Of a stretch of DNA of 64,000 nucleotides, positions 56,201-61,200 are shown in pieces. Source of the DNA: Pedobacter sp. PACM 27299 (GTDB taxonomy: Bacteria > Bacteroidota > Bacteroidia > Sphingobacteriales > Sphingobacteriaceae); NCBI RefSeq assembly GCF_001412655.1, contig NZ_CP012996.1:4464001-4528000 (forward strand), given 5' to 3'. The notes below the pieces were generated by a model, which did not search any database, was not told the origin of the DNA, and saw only the letters and a list, made by a program, of their open reading frames with translations. Made by a program: the position numbers and the translations under genes. How positions within the stretch are numbered: position 1 is the stretch's first letter; the number at the start of each line of letters is the position of its first letter.

Positions 56201-57990
56201 TCCGGTGTGCGGAATACTTCTTCATTACCATAAGCCACACCCACTGCATTGATCGCGTAAGCACGTACATAATAAGTGGTAGCAGGCACTAAATTCTTGA
56301 TTAGACTGTTGTAAGCCCCGCTGCCATCACCAGAAAAAGACTGCTCTGTTTTAGTGGGCAGCTCAATAGTTGGCGTAGGACTGCTGCTCCAGCAAATGCC
56401 CCTCACAGTAATTTGAACCCCACCATTATGGCTGATCTGACCTCCACTGTAAGCCGAGATTCCGGTTAAGTTGTTTGGCTTAATGGTGGTGATCAGCGCC
56501 AGTGAATTGGTGATGAAACTGGTTTCACTTGTATAAGCGGTTCCTGCAATATTGGTCGCATATCCTTTGGCAAAATAAGTAGTTCCGGGAGCCAGATTGG
56601 TTAGATTCCCAATGTACACGCCAATATCTGTTGGGTGAATGGTTTCTGAAGTTCCATGAATCCAGGTGATGCGATCGGTACTCCAGGTAAAACCTCTGTC
56701 GGAAACTACTGCTCCTCCATTGTTTAATATATTGACTTCGCCTTTGGCGGATTTATCGGTAATGTGGGTCAGGGTGACCGTTGCCGAACTCAATGCTGGA
56801 GGCACTGGCGGCGGCGTGGTAAAGCTCAGTAAATTACCGTAGGCGATGCCCATCGTATTTACCGCATAAGCCCTTACATAATAGGTGGTATTTCCTAATA
56901 AGCCCACTAATGAACTTGGGAAAACGCCTACTCCTGAACCATCGTTGGTCAGTATGGCATCTTTATCTGCTAATGGATCCCCTTTGATGCTCCAACGGAT
57001 ACCGCGGGCAGAAACCGGGCTGCCACCATCATCAGTAATGTCGCCGCCACTGATCGCATCAATACTGCTGATGCTGTTTAAATCTAAAGTAATAATAGTG
57101 GCCAGGTCGAAAAGCGTGGTAAATGTTTTGTCTTCCCCATACACGGTTCCCTGGCTATTGGTGGCATAAGCACGCAAATGATAAGTGGTATTTTGAAGCA
57201 AACCGCTCAATGTATTGCTGAATGAACCTAATCCAGCACCGGTAACATGATTTACTGTTTTTGTGTTTAAAGAAATGTCCGGGTTAGGGCTGATGCTCCA
57301 GCAAAAACCTCTTGCCGTCACATCAGATCCTGCATTGCTGATCACTTCGCCATGCGCCAATACGGTGGTTCCTTTAATATCGGTCACATCCAGGGTCAAC
57401 ACTTCGGCCATACATCTGATGTCCTGCCAAAGTATACCATCAAAATAACGCAGTGTTCTGGAACTTGCATTGAGGTAAAATGCACCGGTTTGTACGGAAA
57501 GGATGGCTGGATCTGTAGATAACACCGGGAGTTTAAAGGTCTGTGCTGCTGTTCCTGCTGCAAAACCTGTGCTTGGTGTGAATAGGCTTCTGCTCAGGTC
57601 TTGAATTTTCACCCATGCTGCTCCGTCATAAATCATGGCCGATTTCTGGATGGAGGAGAAGTAGATCGTGCCTGCTGTGATACTTTTCACTGGATCTTTA
57701 GCCAATACTGGCAAATAAGAAATCCCGGCTTTGACCATAAAATAATCCTCCGGACTCACCATTTGCATGGTATTCGTACACAGGGTTTCCCAGCTGCTGC
57801 CGTTATAGATTAAAGGTTTCGCCAGTACATTACTATAAATCAGCATTCCTGTTTTAGGACTGCTGATGCTTTGCGGGTCTACCACCGCCAAATGCGGGAT
57901 ACCGTTCAGTACGCTAAAAGAATGCTGTGCAACAGCAGTATTCCCTAGAAAGAGTAAAAATAGAAATACAGCGTACAGAATTCTTTTCAA
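41242..57990 (-). CDS. Giant secreted protein, 5582 residues, Fn3-like repeats and FISUMP domains
   Basis: The longest gene in the window. The start codon is TTG (57988-57990), giving the signal peptide MKRILYAVFLFLLFLGN; no better start lies between it and the preceding stop. Three short modules of the kind GxxYxNxxxxxxxYxGxxW fill residues ~20-190. Next come 27 Fn3/Ig-like repeats of about 100 residues each (key positions RGxxWS, then TYYVRAYAxNxxGxxYG), then 9 FISUMP domains (Fibrobacter major paralogous domain: NGAPVDKTVTY, RCWITQNLGA, DPC-x-LLGGGWRLPTATEW, VRCLRD), each separated by one Fn3-like repeat, giving about 35 in all. FISUMP domains each have four recurring Cys. There is no C-terminal T9SS sorting domain; the chain ends inside the last FISUMP (PLRCLK). 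It probably forms a long surface stalk with binding domains at its tip. Only 36 bases separate it from the SprF-like gene. Confidence 0.93.
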   Translation of the reverse strand: MKRILYAVFLFLLFLGNTAVAQHSFSVLNGIPHLAVVDPQSISSPKTGMLIYSNVLAKPLIYNGSSWETLCTNTMQMVSPEDYFMVKAGISYLPVLAKDPVKSITAGTIYFSSIQKSAMIYDGAAWVKIQDLSRSLFTPSTGFAAGTAAQTFKLPVLSTDPAILSVQTGAFYLNASSRTLRYFDGILWQDIRCMAEVLTLDVTDIKGTTVLAHGEVISNAGSDVTARGFCWSISPNPDISLNTKTVNHVTGAGLGSFSNTLSGLLQNTTYHLRAYATNSQGTVYGEDKTFTTLFDLATIITLDLNSISSIDAISGGDITDDGGSPVSARGIRWSIKGDPLADKDAILTNDGSGVGVFPSSLVGLLGNTTYYVRAYAVNTMGIAYGNLLSFTTPPPVPPALSSATVTLTHITDKSAKGEVNILNNGGAVVSDRGFTWSTDRITWIHGTSETIHPTDIGVYIGNLTNLAPGTTYFAKGYATNIAGTAYTSETSFITNSLALITTIKPNNLTGISAYSGGQISHNGGVQITVRGICWSSSPTPTIELPTKTEQSFSGDGSGAYNSLIKNLVPATTYYVRAYAINAVGVAYGNEEVFRTPDYPTVSTLAAGSFFNNTARGGGEVLSDGDAPILARGVVWNLLESPSLSNSSSSSNGSGLGVFSSTMTGLEPNAVYHVRAYATNVVGTSYGADKTFSLIPGIPEVSTQPVIAITNMTATGGGIITSNGDADIIAKGVYWSRTGDPGDDREAGQTKDGPGAGTYQSFLSNLYGNTTYYIRAYAENKFGKAYGDLLTFVTPASQLPTLAAQNLIINNIKDTQAHGQVYIQNNGGGKILSKGVAYSTDKLTYLQQEAIEPGDVGGFNVQLEGLLPGTVYYAKGYATNSAGTVYTREMSFITPLYISISTLPVTQISSFTASTGGQILNPGGSGISFRGVAYGTSPNPSTWGTVVSNGETGAQFSSYLTGLTGSTRYYARAYAGNGVATVYGNEETFMTAPAVLPAITTLNIENIGGITASARAEIINDGGSFVSSRGICWSTTADPEITDGNKASGTGKGIFSAEMKDLLPLTKYYVRAYAINEVGVVYGNELTFTTATIATLTTLPVNSITANTASSGGNIIADGGTPVLQSGLCWSTAGLPTTDDAHTAGGTGIGNFVQGINELIGSTTYYVRAYAINSAGPAYGNVQQFVTAPPVLATISTTTAISGPQGITANSGGTISSNGGAVISDRGLVWSTQKGFDPADSNTKIRNSFGAGNFGMTMNDLLPGTVYYVRAFVTNSAGTAYAANEIEFTTFGFPKLSTSDIAANTISSMTAISGGTITSNGGTPVTSSGVCWSIHQLPTISDQQLGNGAGMGNFVSPIGGLLGNTTYYVRAYAMNTVGIAYAEEKSFTTLPPILATLKTNPAVAASTTTANAGGTILTNGGALVTTRGVLWSTDLNFNPDTVTVNKTSETGYFTGSFTTKISGLKQHTLYHVRAYVTNSAGITYGDVVNFMTPQLPVLTTAFSKATGSTTASSGGNITDEGGSNVYARGVVYSPVPVFNPDTITMNRTSNESGGGAFESPLKNLKANTTYYVQAYATNVAGTTYANLLNFTTDPPVLAQLTTRAAVAITGSAATSGGDIFDDGGAAPTTRGMVWSTQSGFRPDTVIQSKTVQAGLGKGGFLSTIPGLKAGTTYYMRAYAINSVGTAYGNELSFTTLIVPTLTTSEVTVSSAGITAIGGGTIISDGAATVNNQGLVWSTTPNPMVGTPNQTSNDSGTGNTFRSNLTGLEPITLYYVRAYAVNSQGTAYGNEVTFTTPAILPALSTNYATASSKSTATTGGMITKDGGAPVTERGVVWSTDRSFNPDAELMNKTADGVGMGTFSSEMTGLKLSTAYFVRAYAKNRIGTAYGNQVTVTLFPTAPILSTTAVTELGGYSASSGGVITSDGGADVTQKGLVWSIRSNPTINDSKTANGPGQDTYAAVMTGLVPNTLYYVRAYAQNKIGTAYGVERTFLTDALPTLTVTTAVTNVIATTATSGGDITDDGRSPIMVRGVTWNTTGEPTLEKSSKTIDKTTTGIGKFEAFLTGLSGETTYYVRAYATNAVGTTYGSQISFVTKPVMLPTLQTNSPTAIESIKVITGGNVIDDGGMPVTQRGICWSTSPNPTTALTTRLNHTTGGTGDFSIPVTGLLPGTKYYLRAFGTNIKGTAYGEELSFFTLAIPPAVGLAIVSNVLGNSIDLSGIVTNNGGDEITDRGFYYSKVSKIPVLPFQLDSLVSAGTNGVFAGTLNGLISGGKYYIWAYASNSMGTGLSTAPTITTTKTVPVLSTTKPYNILKTGASSGAAAFMDGGSPVTARGTIWSTTKELTTDLPTKTSDGTGVAAFASVLTGLEKRTLYYVRAYATNAIGTGYGNLDSLNTVDIPIVTTTLMTSIKSTSAIGGGDVLDKGGLPLSNNGICWSTSPNPTYENSSRLVVGTAAGMFTGEIRGLALATKYYYRAFANNAQGLAYGEEYSFTTLAEMPVVSVVTLAKAQLTGVDAAATITNTGGGGITDRGFYWSTSAKAPVLPLHPDSLLSVGTEGTFSGTIKSLSSGVKYNFWAYVTNAIGTAWSAAPTVLNTPALPLVTTTAASGITETTAATGGTVTYAGNLTVTGRGVVWSTEKNPTIALETKVSGGSGMLGFNVSITGLTKGTKYYIRAYATNDMGTAYGNLDSLTTINVPSLKTSRATEITAATATAGGEVTNEGGIKATARGLVWSTTNNPTVALTTKTLDGAGTGVFMSKLTGLLPGTVYYFKAYATNTIGTGYGPLDSLKTALTLPSVTKVKIDKTTVSAVHLSAQVLSYGGAEVIEQGLVWSSSSKTPTIADQKIITGSGLSPNLTGILDQLLENPTYYARAYVITSVGISYSDEVNRFKFCKPFAMTHTAGSNGAPVTKTVNYTTVSTDITGTAQCWIAQNLGADRQITSVTDYTEPSTGWFWQFNRSQGFKQDGSARTPNNVVAPWIAVIDEKGDWLPENDPCDVLLGGGWRLPTATEWTNADGPPQNWNTIEDTYNSVLKLNTTGYSDGSSVQFQGRFGYFWSSTAVSSSVGKAMISSSTASVMDLAKSYAFSVRCLRDSILLARPRVGLVSVPVSGMKVSSAEATATMISDAGLPVLERGFVWSTKNTVPELKDNKVAGSSLQTFTAALAGLAEGPTIYVRAYATNLNGTGYSRETTSFKICNPMTISHIAGLNGAPVSKTVTYGTVSSSMSGAARCWTTQNLGADRQPTTISDYSEPATGWLWQFNRSQGYKIEGTVRTPDNNIKPWNSTINENSDWLPENDPCDLLLGGGWRLPTATEWSNADGPPQNWNTVTDTYNSPLKLISSGYTVGAAMQYQGTNGYFWSSNMSANDMGRLMVTGGTPQVMNLNKNYAFSVRCIRDTIALTKPKLSMVTLPVSGMKEASAEATAFLTSTGGLAVTATGFVWSTTNTKPDLTDQRLAVNANLENMAGNLTGLAEGPTIYVRAYATNSNGTGYSPEATSFKICNPVTAIHVAGLNGAAVDKTVTYGTVSSSVSGAPRCWISQNLGADRQASSPSDNAEAASGWYFQFNRKQGYKQEGANRIPSNAWTPWTTAINENGGWSAEQDPCVSLLGSGWRLPTAGEMTAVIAAPQSWKTQADIYNGVLKIHMSGSVTAGGSFAGRGSTLTYWTSTLGANTTTGKFLYWNGALQIGDNNKAEAMPVRCLRDEITAALPAVSNVLVPASGITSNAAAPKATVSMAGTAAVTERGLVWSTNNKMPTTADQKIKDSGNGTGDFNLLMNGLTEEFTYYVRAYAQSSVGIVYSAEASTFKICNPVTVIHRAGFNGAPVDKTVTYKTVSSTVSGAARCWITQNLGAAQQATAFNDATPESAGWYWQFNQIQGYEQHTTDRIPAALSYAPWQIKISSNSDWMPANDPCRLLLGGGWRMPTAAEWIAADAPPQNWTKDQDAYQSDLKLHNGGYLDYNTGVKGVTRGASGRYWSSNQFAYPSDPIYGIPLQFTAGNSLVNQGSFSETYKSFGYSIRCLRDAVEASLPILTQVSVPVSGMKESSAEGSATLVADGGSPISSKGLVWSTINPTPGLNDNVLPVTGNATGDFSMTITSLTEGPTIYVRAYASNANGTGYSAQATSFKICNPFTAIHVAGLNGAAVDKKVTYGTVSSSLSGAPRCWITQNLGADRQASTVSDNTEAASGWYFQFNRKQGYQLEGANRIPSNAWTPWITAINENGGWSAEQDPCISLLGSGWRLPTATEMSTVIAIPQAWRATSEIYNSPLKMHLSGYVTSGGSFTGRGTSMYYWTSTAGTTTTTAKMFFWNGSLQVVDDNKAGAMTVRCLRDEITATLPAVSNVLFPALGMINNSAAATATVSKAGTAAVTERGLVWSTSNKMPTAVDQKIKDIGNGTGDFNLVMNGLSEEFTYYVRAYAQSSVGMVYSEEASAFKICNPVTVIHRAGFNGAPVDKTVTYTTVSSTVSGAARCWITQNLGATQQGTAFNDATPESAGWYWQFNQVQGYEQNTTERIPVAPSYAPWQIKVSSNSDWLPANDPCRLLLGGGWRMPTAAEWTVADAPPQNWTKDQEAYQSELKLHNAGYLDYNTGVKGTTRGASGRYWSSNQFAYPSDPVYGIPLQFTAGNSLVNQGAFAETYKSFGYSIRCLRDGVEASVPVLTPVSIPVSGMKESSAEGSATLVANGGSPISAKGLVWSTTNPKPDLNDNVLPVTGNTTGDFNATITGLAEGPTIYVRAYASNANGTGYSTQATSFKICNPFTAIHVAGLNGAAVDKTVTYGTVSSSLSGAARCWITQNLGADRQAAAVSDNTEAASGWYFQFNRKQGYKLEGTRTPSNAWTPWITAINENGGWSAEQDPCVSLLGSGWRLPTATEMNTVVAIPQAWKATSEIYNSPLKMHMAGYVTSGSSFTGRGTSMYYWTSTGGATTTTAKMFFWNGSLQVVDDNKAGAMPVRCLRDEPTATLPAVSNVLVPASGMTSNAATLTATMSRVGTAAVTERGLVWSTSNKMPTTADQKIKDSGSGSGTYSILMEGLTEEFTYYVRAYAQSSVGIVYSEEASTFKICNPVTMIHKAGFNGAPVDKTVIYHTVSSTITGAARCWITQNLGATQQATAFNDASAESAGWYWQFNRLQGYEQNTTDRIPAATSWAPWQIKVSLNSDWLPANDPCRLLLGGGWRMPTAAEWTAADAPPQNWTKDQEAYQSDLKLHNAGYLDYNTGVKGTTRGANGRYWSSNQFAYPSDPVYGIPLQFTAGNSLVNQGAFSETYKSFGYSIRCLRDGVEASVPVLTSVVIPAVGIKESSAAASATVVSNSRSAITAKGLVWSTINPVPDLNDQVLPVTGNTTGDFNATITGLAEGSAIYVRAYASNATGTGYSPDAASFKICKPITLSHVAGVNGAPVDKTVTYSTLSSNLSGAARCWITQNLGADRQATNVADNSEAASGWYWQFNRKQGYKHDGTTRTPATAWTTAINEIGDWTAANDPCAALMGSGWRLPTATEMSTVIAPPQAWTTLDHIYNSPLKIHMAGSILPAGNYVWRVNSLYYWTGTTGTNLAGKMFHWNGILQVIDNNKAEAMPLRCLK
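42100..47760. repeat. Three tandem copies of a ~1.89-kb unit in the giant gene
   Basis: FISUMP domains 3 to 8 alternate between type A (AIHVAGLNGAAVDKTVTYGTV) and type B (VIHRAGFNGAPVDKTVTY). Matching landmarks recur every ~1880-1890 bases: for type A near 43590, 45480 and 47360, and for type B near 42670, 44550 and 46437. DNA copies look roughly 90 percent identical by eye. Boundaries are approximate. Confidence 0.85.
49320..57410. repeat. Array of 27 Fn3-like coding repeats
   Basis: A repeat of about 300 bases recurs across this part of the giant gene. Protein copies share the RGxxWS and YYVRAYA motifs but diverge more than the FISUMP units do, so the array is older. Boundaries are approximate. 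Confidence 0.8.
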
Positions 57991-58026
57991 TGGTAGAGCG
58001 CTAATTTGTATAAAATGGAGGGTGGT

Positions 58027-58932
58027 TTATTTTCCTTCGTTGAATAGTTTAATCTTGATGTTAATCTCAAAATCTCCACCGGTTCGCTGGCGTTCACCGG
58101 CCAGCTGACTGGTGTAATACCCCTGGATCACATATCTATCGTAAGCCACACCTACCCCAAAACTGGAACTCTTGTCGCTATGGTACATTCCTAAAAATGA
58201 AAGGATGTTATTTTCCAGCTTCACATTGGTTCCGATGTCCCAGATGTTATCAATGTCTTTGGCGCCTCTGAAACTGATCTTTGGTTCAATGGAAACGACA
58301 TCCAGGCTGGTTCCGATTTTATAGGAAGCGGCTACAAAATAAGTAGAGCCGTCTACCGTATTCTGATCGTCCTTCTGCATGAACTTCTTTAAGTTCGGCA
58401 GGGCACCCTGCAGGGTAAACCTTTGGTTGGTAAAGGCAATTCCGAAATCACCATCTACAAATGCTTTGCGCTGATTGAAGTTCTGCGCAGAGATGTCATC
58501 AGGTGCAGCGATGATGTTGTTGTTGTCTAGCTTTTCTTTCATCATGCCCAGTGAAACACCGAAATGCAGACTTCTATTGTCGCCGTTTAAGGGCAAATGA
58601 TACGCATAAGTTCCCATCACCCGGGTACGTCCAATCAGTCCTGCATTGTCGTTGTAAACGGAAAGTCCCAATCCCACTTTTTCAAAGCGATAATCACCGG
58701 TCAGCGACATGGTGACTGGTGATCCTGGAATGGATCTCCATTGATTACGGTAACCTATATTTACATTTAGGCCTTCATTCATCCCTGCAAATGCAGGATT
58801 ACTGAGGTATTGATTTTCATAATATTGGGCACCCAAAGGTCTGATCTGTGCCAAGGCATTCTGCCCTGCTGCAAACAGTCCCATCATTATACTTCCGCTA
58901 ACTAAAATCCTCCGCACTACTAATTTCATCAT
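58027..58932 (-). CDS. PorP/SprF family type IX secretion membrane protein
   Basis: 301 residues from the ATG at 58930-58932 (MMKLVVRRILVSG); a frame two codons longer would use TTG. A signal peptide ending in ALAQ is followed by the PorP/SprF start, with QYLSNPAFAGM, RNQWRSIPGSPVTMSLTGDYRF and GLGLSVYNDNAGL, and a barrel that ends in FEINIKIKLF. Members of this family help export type-B cargo of the type IX system, usually the protein encoded beside them. Here the neighbour upstream has a type-B sorting domain, and the giant gene lies directly downstream. Confidence 0.9.
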   Translation of the reverse strand: MMKLVVRRILVSGSIMMGLFAAGQNALAQIRPLGAQYYENQYLSNPAFAGMNEGLNVNIGYRNQWRSIPGSPVTMSLTGDYRFEKVGLGLSVYNDNAGLIGRTRVMGTYAYHLPLNGDNRSLHFGVSLGMMKEKLDNNNIIAAPDDISAQNFNQRKAFVDGDFGIAFTNQRFTLQGALPNLKKFMQKDDQNTVDGSTYFVAASYKIGTSLDVVSIEPKISFRGAKDIDNIWDIGTNVKLENNILSFLGMYHSDKSSSFGVGVAYDRYVIQGYYTSQLAGERQRTGGDFEINIKIKLFNEGK

Positions 58933-58948
58933 GATCAATTTTATCTGA

Positions 58949-59710
58949 TTATTTGTCTCTTACTATAGAAATAAATCCTGTTTTCTTACCCTTCCCAGAG
59001 TCTAAAGTCAGGATATAATAATACGTATCCTCTTGAAGCGGAATCCCGTTAAACATCCCATCCCAGGAATTGTCATAGCCAAACATGGTAAATACCACCC
59101 TACCCTCGCGGTCAAAAATCTTCAGCTCATTGTTAGGATAGAGTTGGATATTCTTCACGATCCAGGTATCATTCTTCCCATCACCATTTGGAGTGATCAT
59201 GTTATTTCCTTCCAGATCTGCGTACGGTTTCGCTACCGAAGCCACCATACTCACCGCAGTAATGTCTGAAAGCAAGATTGCCTTGGCAAACAGCTGACCA
59301 ATGTATCTGTGATCGGGGTTGACTACACTTTCCGTTACCTGAATAAAATCTTTGGCATTGTTGCTGGTCATCGGCGCATAAGTCAGCACCAGGTTTTTAG
59401 CTTCATTACCATTCAACTCTACATTCTCATAACTCAGGGCCAGTTCTCCATCAAAGCTGAGGGGTTTACTGAACCGATACATCCTTTGAATGCTGTTAAA
59501 TTTCGGAAAAATCACCACCGAAGGCTGTTTACTGATCGTCAGGTTATTCAATTGCAGATCAGTGCTAGGTACCAGGGTTAATCCTTCCGTACTGAATACT
59601 GTTCCATTTTGAATAAAAAGACTTTCCGAATTCACTTTTAGCTGTGCCTTCAATTTTACTGCTGGTAAAAGCAGGAAACCGAAGGCTAGTGATGCGATTA
59701 TTTTCTTCAT
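58949..59710 (-). CDS. Small exported protein with type-B T9SS sorting domain
   Basis: 253 residues with a signal peptide (to about residue 22) and a C-terminal gliding-motility-associated (CHU_C/type-B) domain from about residue 170: NMITPNGDGKNDTW, NELKIFDREGRVVF, NSWDGMFNG, TYYYILTLD and GFISIVR at the end. The preceding ~145 residues are strand-rich (LFIQNGTVFSTEG, VVIFPKFNSIQRMYRF) with no recognised domain. It is exported by the type IX system through SprF-like help, and it is much smaller than usual type-B cargo such as SprB. It may be a membrane anchor or cap for a larger partner. Confidence 0.9.
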   Translation of the reverse strand: MKKIIASLAFGFLLLPAVKLKAQLKVNSESLFIQNGTVFSTEGLTLVPSTDLQLNNLTISKQPSVVIFPKFNSIQRMYRFSKPLSFDGELALSYENVELNGNEAKNLVLTYAPMTSNNAKDFIQVTESVVNPDHRYIGQLFAKAILLSDITAVSMVASVAKPYADLEGNNMITPNGDGKNDTWIVKNIQLYPNNELKIFDREGRVVFTMFGYDNSWDGMFNGIPLQEDTYYYILTLDSGKGKKTGFISIVRDK

Positions 59711-59745
59711 TATGGTCTATTTTAATCCCTTTTATATCGGGCTTA

Positions 59746-61182
59746 TTATTTCATTTCTGCTTCCAACTGGGCAACCGTTTCCGGCAAGCCCACAATCTTA
59801 TTAGTTTTGGCTTCTACCAATACCATTGTTGGCGTAGAAAGCACAAAATACGCTGCAGCTTCCGGGCTTCTAATGCCCTGATCTGCCCTTTTATGTTTGA
59901 AGGAGCTCAGTTTTACTTTTGCCTTTTCCCAGGCTGGAATTTCCGTTTCCGTTTCATCCAGACTGATGGCAAACACGTCCATCATTTCTTTCTTTGCCGC
60001 ATCCTGATACCAGGGATGTAATTTTTCCATCAACTCTTTACAATGCTGGCAATCTGCCGACCAGAATAAGACCAGTTTATATTTGGCTTCTGTTTTAAAA
60101 TCGTGGAAAGGCACCGTTTTTCCCGATGCTAAATTCCATTTGAAATTTGGGGCTACAGCACCTACAGTTAGGGTCTCCATGCCTTTCAGTCTTTGCTCAA
60201 TCGCTTTTCTTTTGCTCGTTAAACAGGAAGGATCATTCAGGTAAGGTTCCAGCATTTTAATACCGGCAGTCATGTTGAAACTTTCAAAGCCATTATAGAA
60301 ATAGTCTACCATCCATCCGTAAACCTGTGGATTTCCCAGTTTTGCTTTTTCAATCGCTCTCTTTCCAGCAAGGGTAAACAGGGAATCACGGAGCTCTATG
60401 GTTTTAGACATTGCACCATAAATGTTCACATATTTATTCATCCATTCCTTTAGCTCATTGGTTTGAATAATTGCGGGATTCTTGAAATTCATGCCATCAA
60501 AATAGTGGTCAATTGCACTGTTCAAGCGATCTGTTTCTGTCCCGTTCCAAACGATTGGCGGGATGTGCTGGAACACAAATGTGTTGCTCACGAAAAGGTT
60601 TTTATATTGTTCGGTTTGTGCGGCTAACCATTTGTTGTAGATTTCACGTCTGCTGTCGTACTCAGCAGTGCCCATAAGGAAAAACTTAGCTGTTGGCTGG
60701 TCATAGTTCATCAGGAAATTCTGCAACAAACCAAGCTGTTCTCTTTTCTTAAAGTTTTCCATGCTGAAGCGGGTCATCAGGGTATTTTCCCTTTCGTCCT
60801 TTTGGAAGTAAGTGCTGTCTGGATTGGACAGTGATTTTGGTTTCACCCATAACTCCAGGTTTTGATCATTAATGAAAATGTGTTTTTCCGAAGGATATGG
60901 GTTGCTGCTTTCCTGTTCCTGGAAATCAAAACGCAATACGAATTCTGCGGGCAGCAATGTTTTTGGAATGTACAGTGTTGCCGTTTGCCCTTTATGGATT
61001 GCAGGATGTTCCACAACCGTTTTAATGGAAGCACCTGTTAAGGAAAGTAAGGAGATCTTACTTTTGGCTACTCCAGATAAATGTATTTTTAAACTGACAT
61101 CCTGTGCCTGTACGGTGATAGACATCATACCCGTTAAGGCAATCGTCAGGATGATACTTTTAAATGGATTAATGGTCATCAT
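59746..61182 (-). CDS. TlpA/thioredoxin-like exported protein
   Basis: 478 residues with a signal peptide (to about residue 26) and an N-terminal beta-rich part like those in DUF4369/DUF5106 proteins (VSLKIHLSGVAKSKISLLSL). The C-terminal thioredoxin-like domain begins around residue 345 (GAVAPNFKW) and has the redox pair C378 and C381 in SADCQHC, then a cis-Pro in STPTMVLV. It should act on disulfides in the periplasm. In this operon it lies between two large Cys-bearing or surface proteins; the giant protein's FISUMP Cys pairs are a candidate substrate, as an inference. Confidence 0.87.
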   Translation of the reverse strand: MMTINPFKSIILTIALTGMMSITVQAQDVSLKIHLSGVAKSKISLLSLTGASIKTVVEHPAIHKGQTATLYIPKTLLPAEFVLRFDFQEQESSNPYPSEKHIFINDQNLELWVKPKSLSNPDSTYFQKDERENTLMTRFSMENFKKREQLGLLQNFLMNYDQPTAKFFLMGTAEYDSRREIYNKWLAAQTEQYKNLFVSNTFVFQHIPPIVWNGTETDRLNSAIDHYFDGMNFKNPAIIQTNELKEWMNKYVNIYGAMSKTIELRDSLFTLAGKRAIEKAKLGNPQVYGWMVDYFYNGFESFNMTAGIKMLEPYLNDPSCLTSKRKAIEQRLKGMETLTVGAVAPNFKWNLASGKTVPFHDFKTEAKYKLVLFWSADCQHCKELMEKLHPWYQDAAKKEMMDVFAISLDETETEIPAWEKAKVKLSSFKHKRADQGIRSPEAAAYFVLSTPTMVLVEAKTNKIVGLPETVAQLEAEMK

Positions 61183-61200
61183 TATGGCTTCAATTCTTTG

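Noticed and set aside
41242..57990. Many small open frames on the plus strand inside the giant gene
   Set aside because: They are frame shadows of a repetitive coding sequence, with no known domains, starts or conserved repeats of their own.
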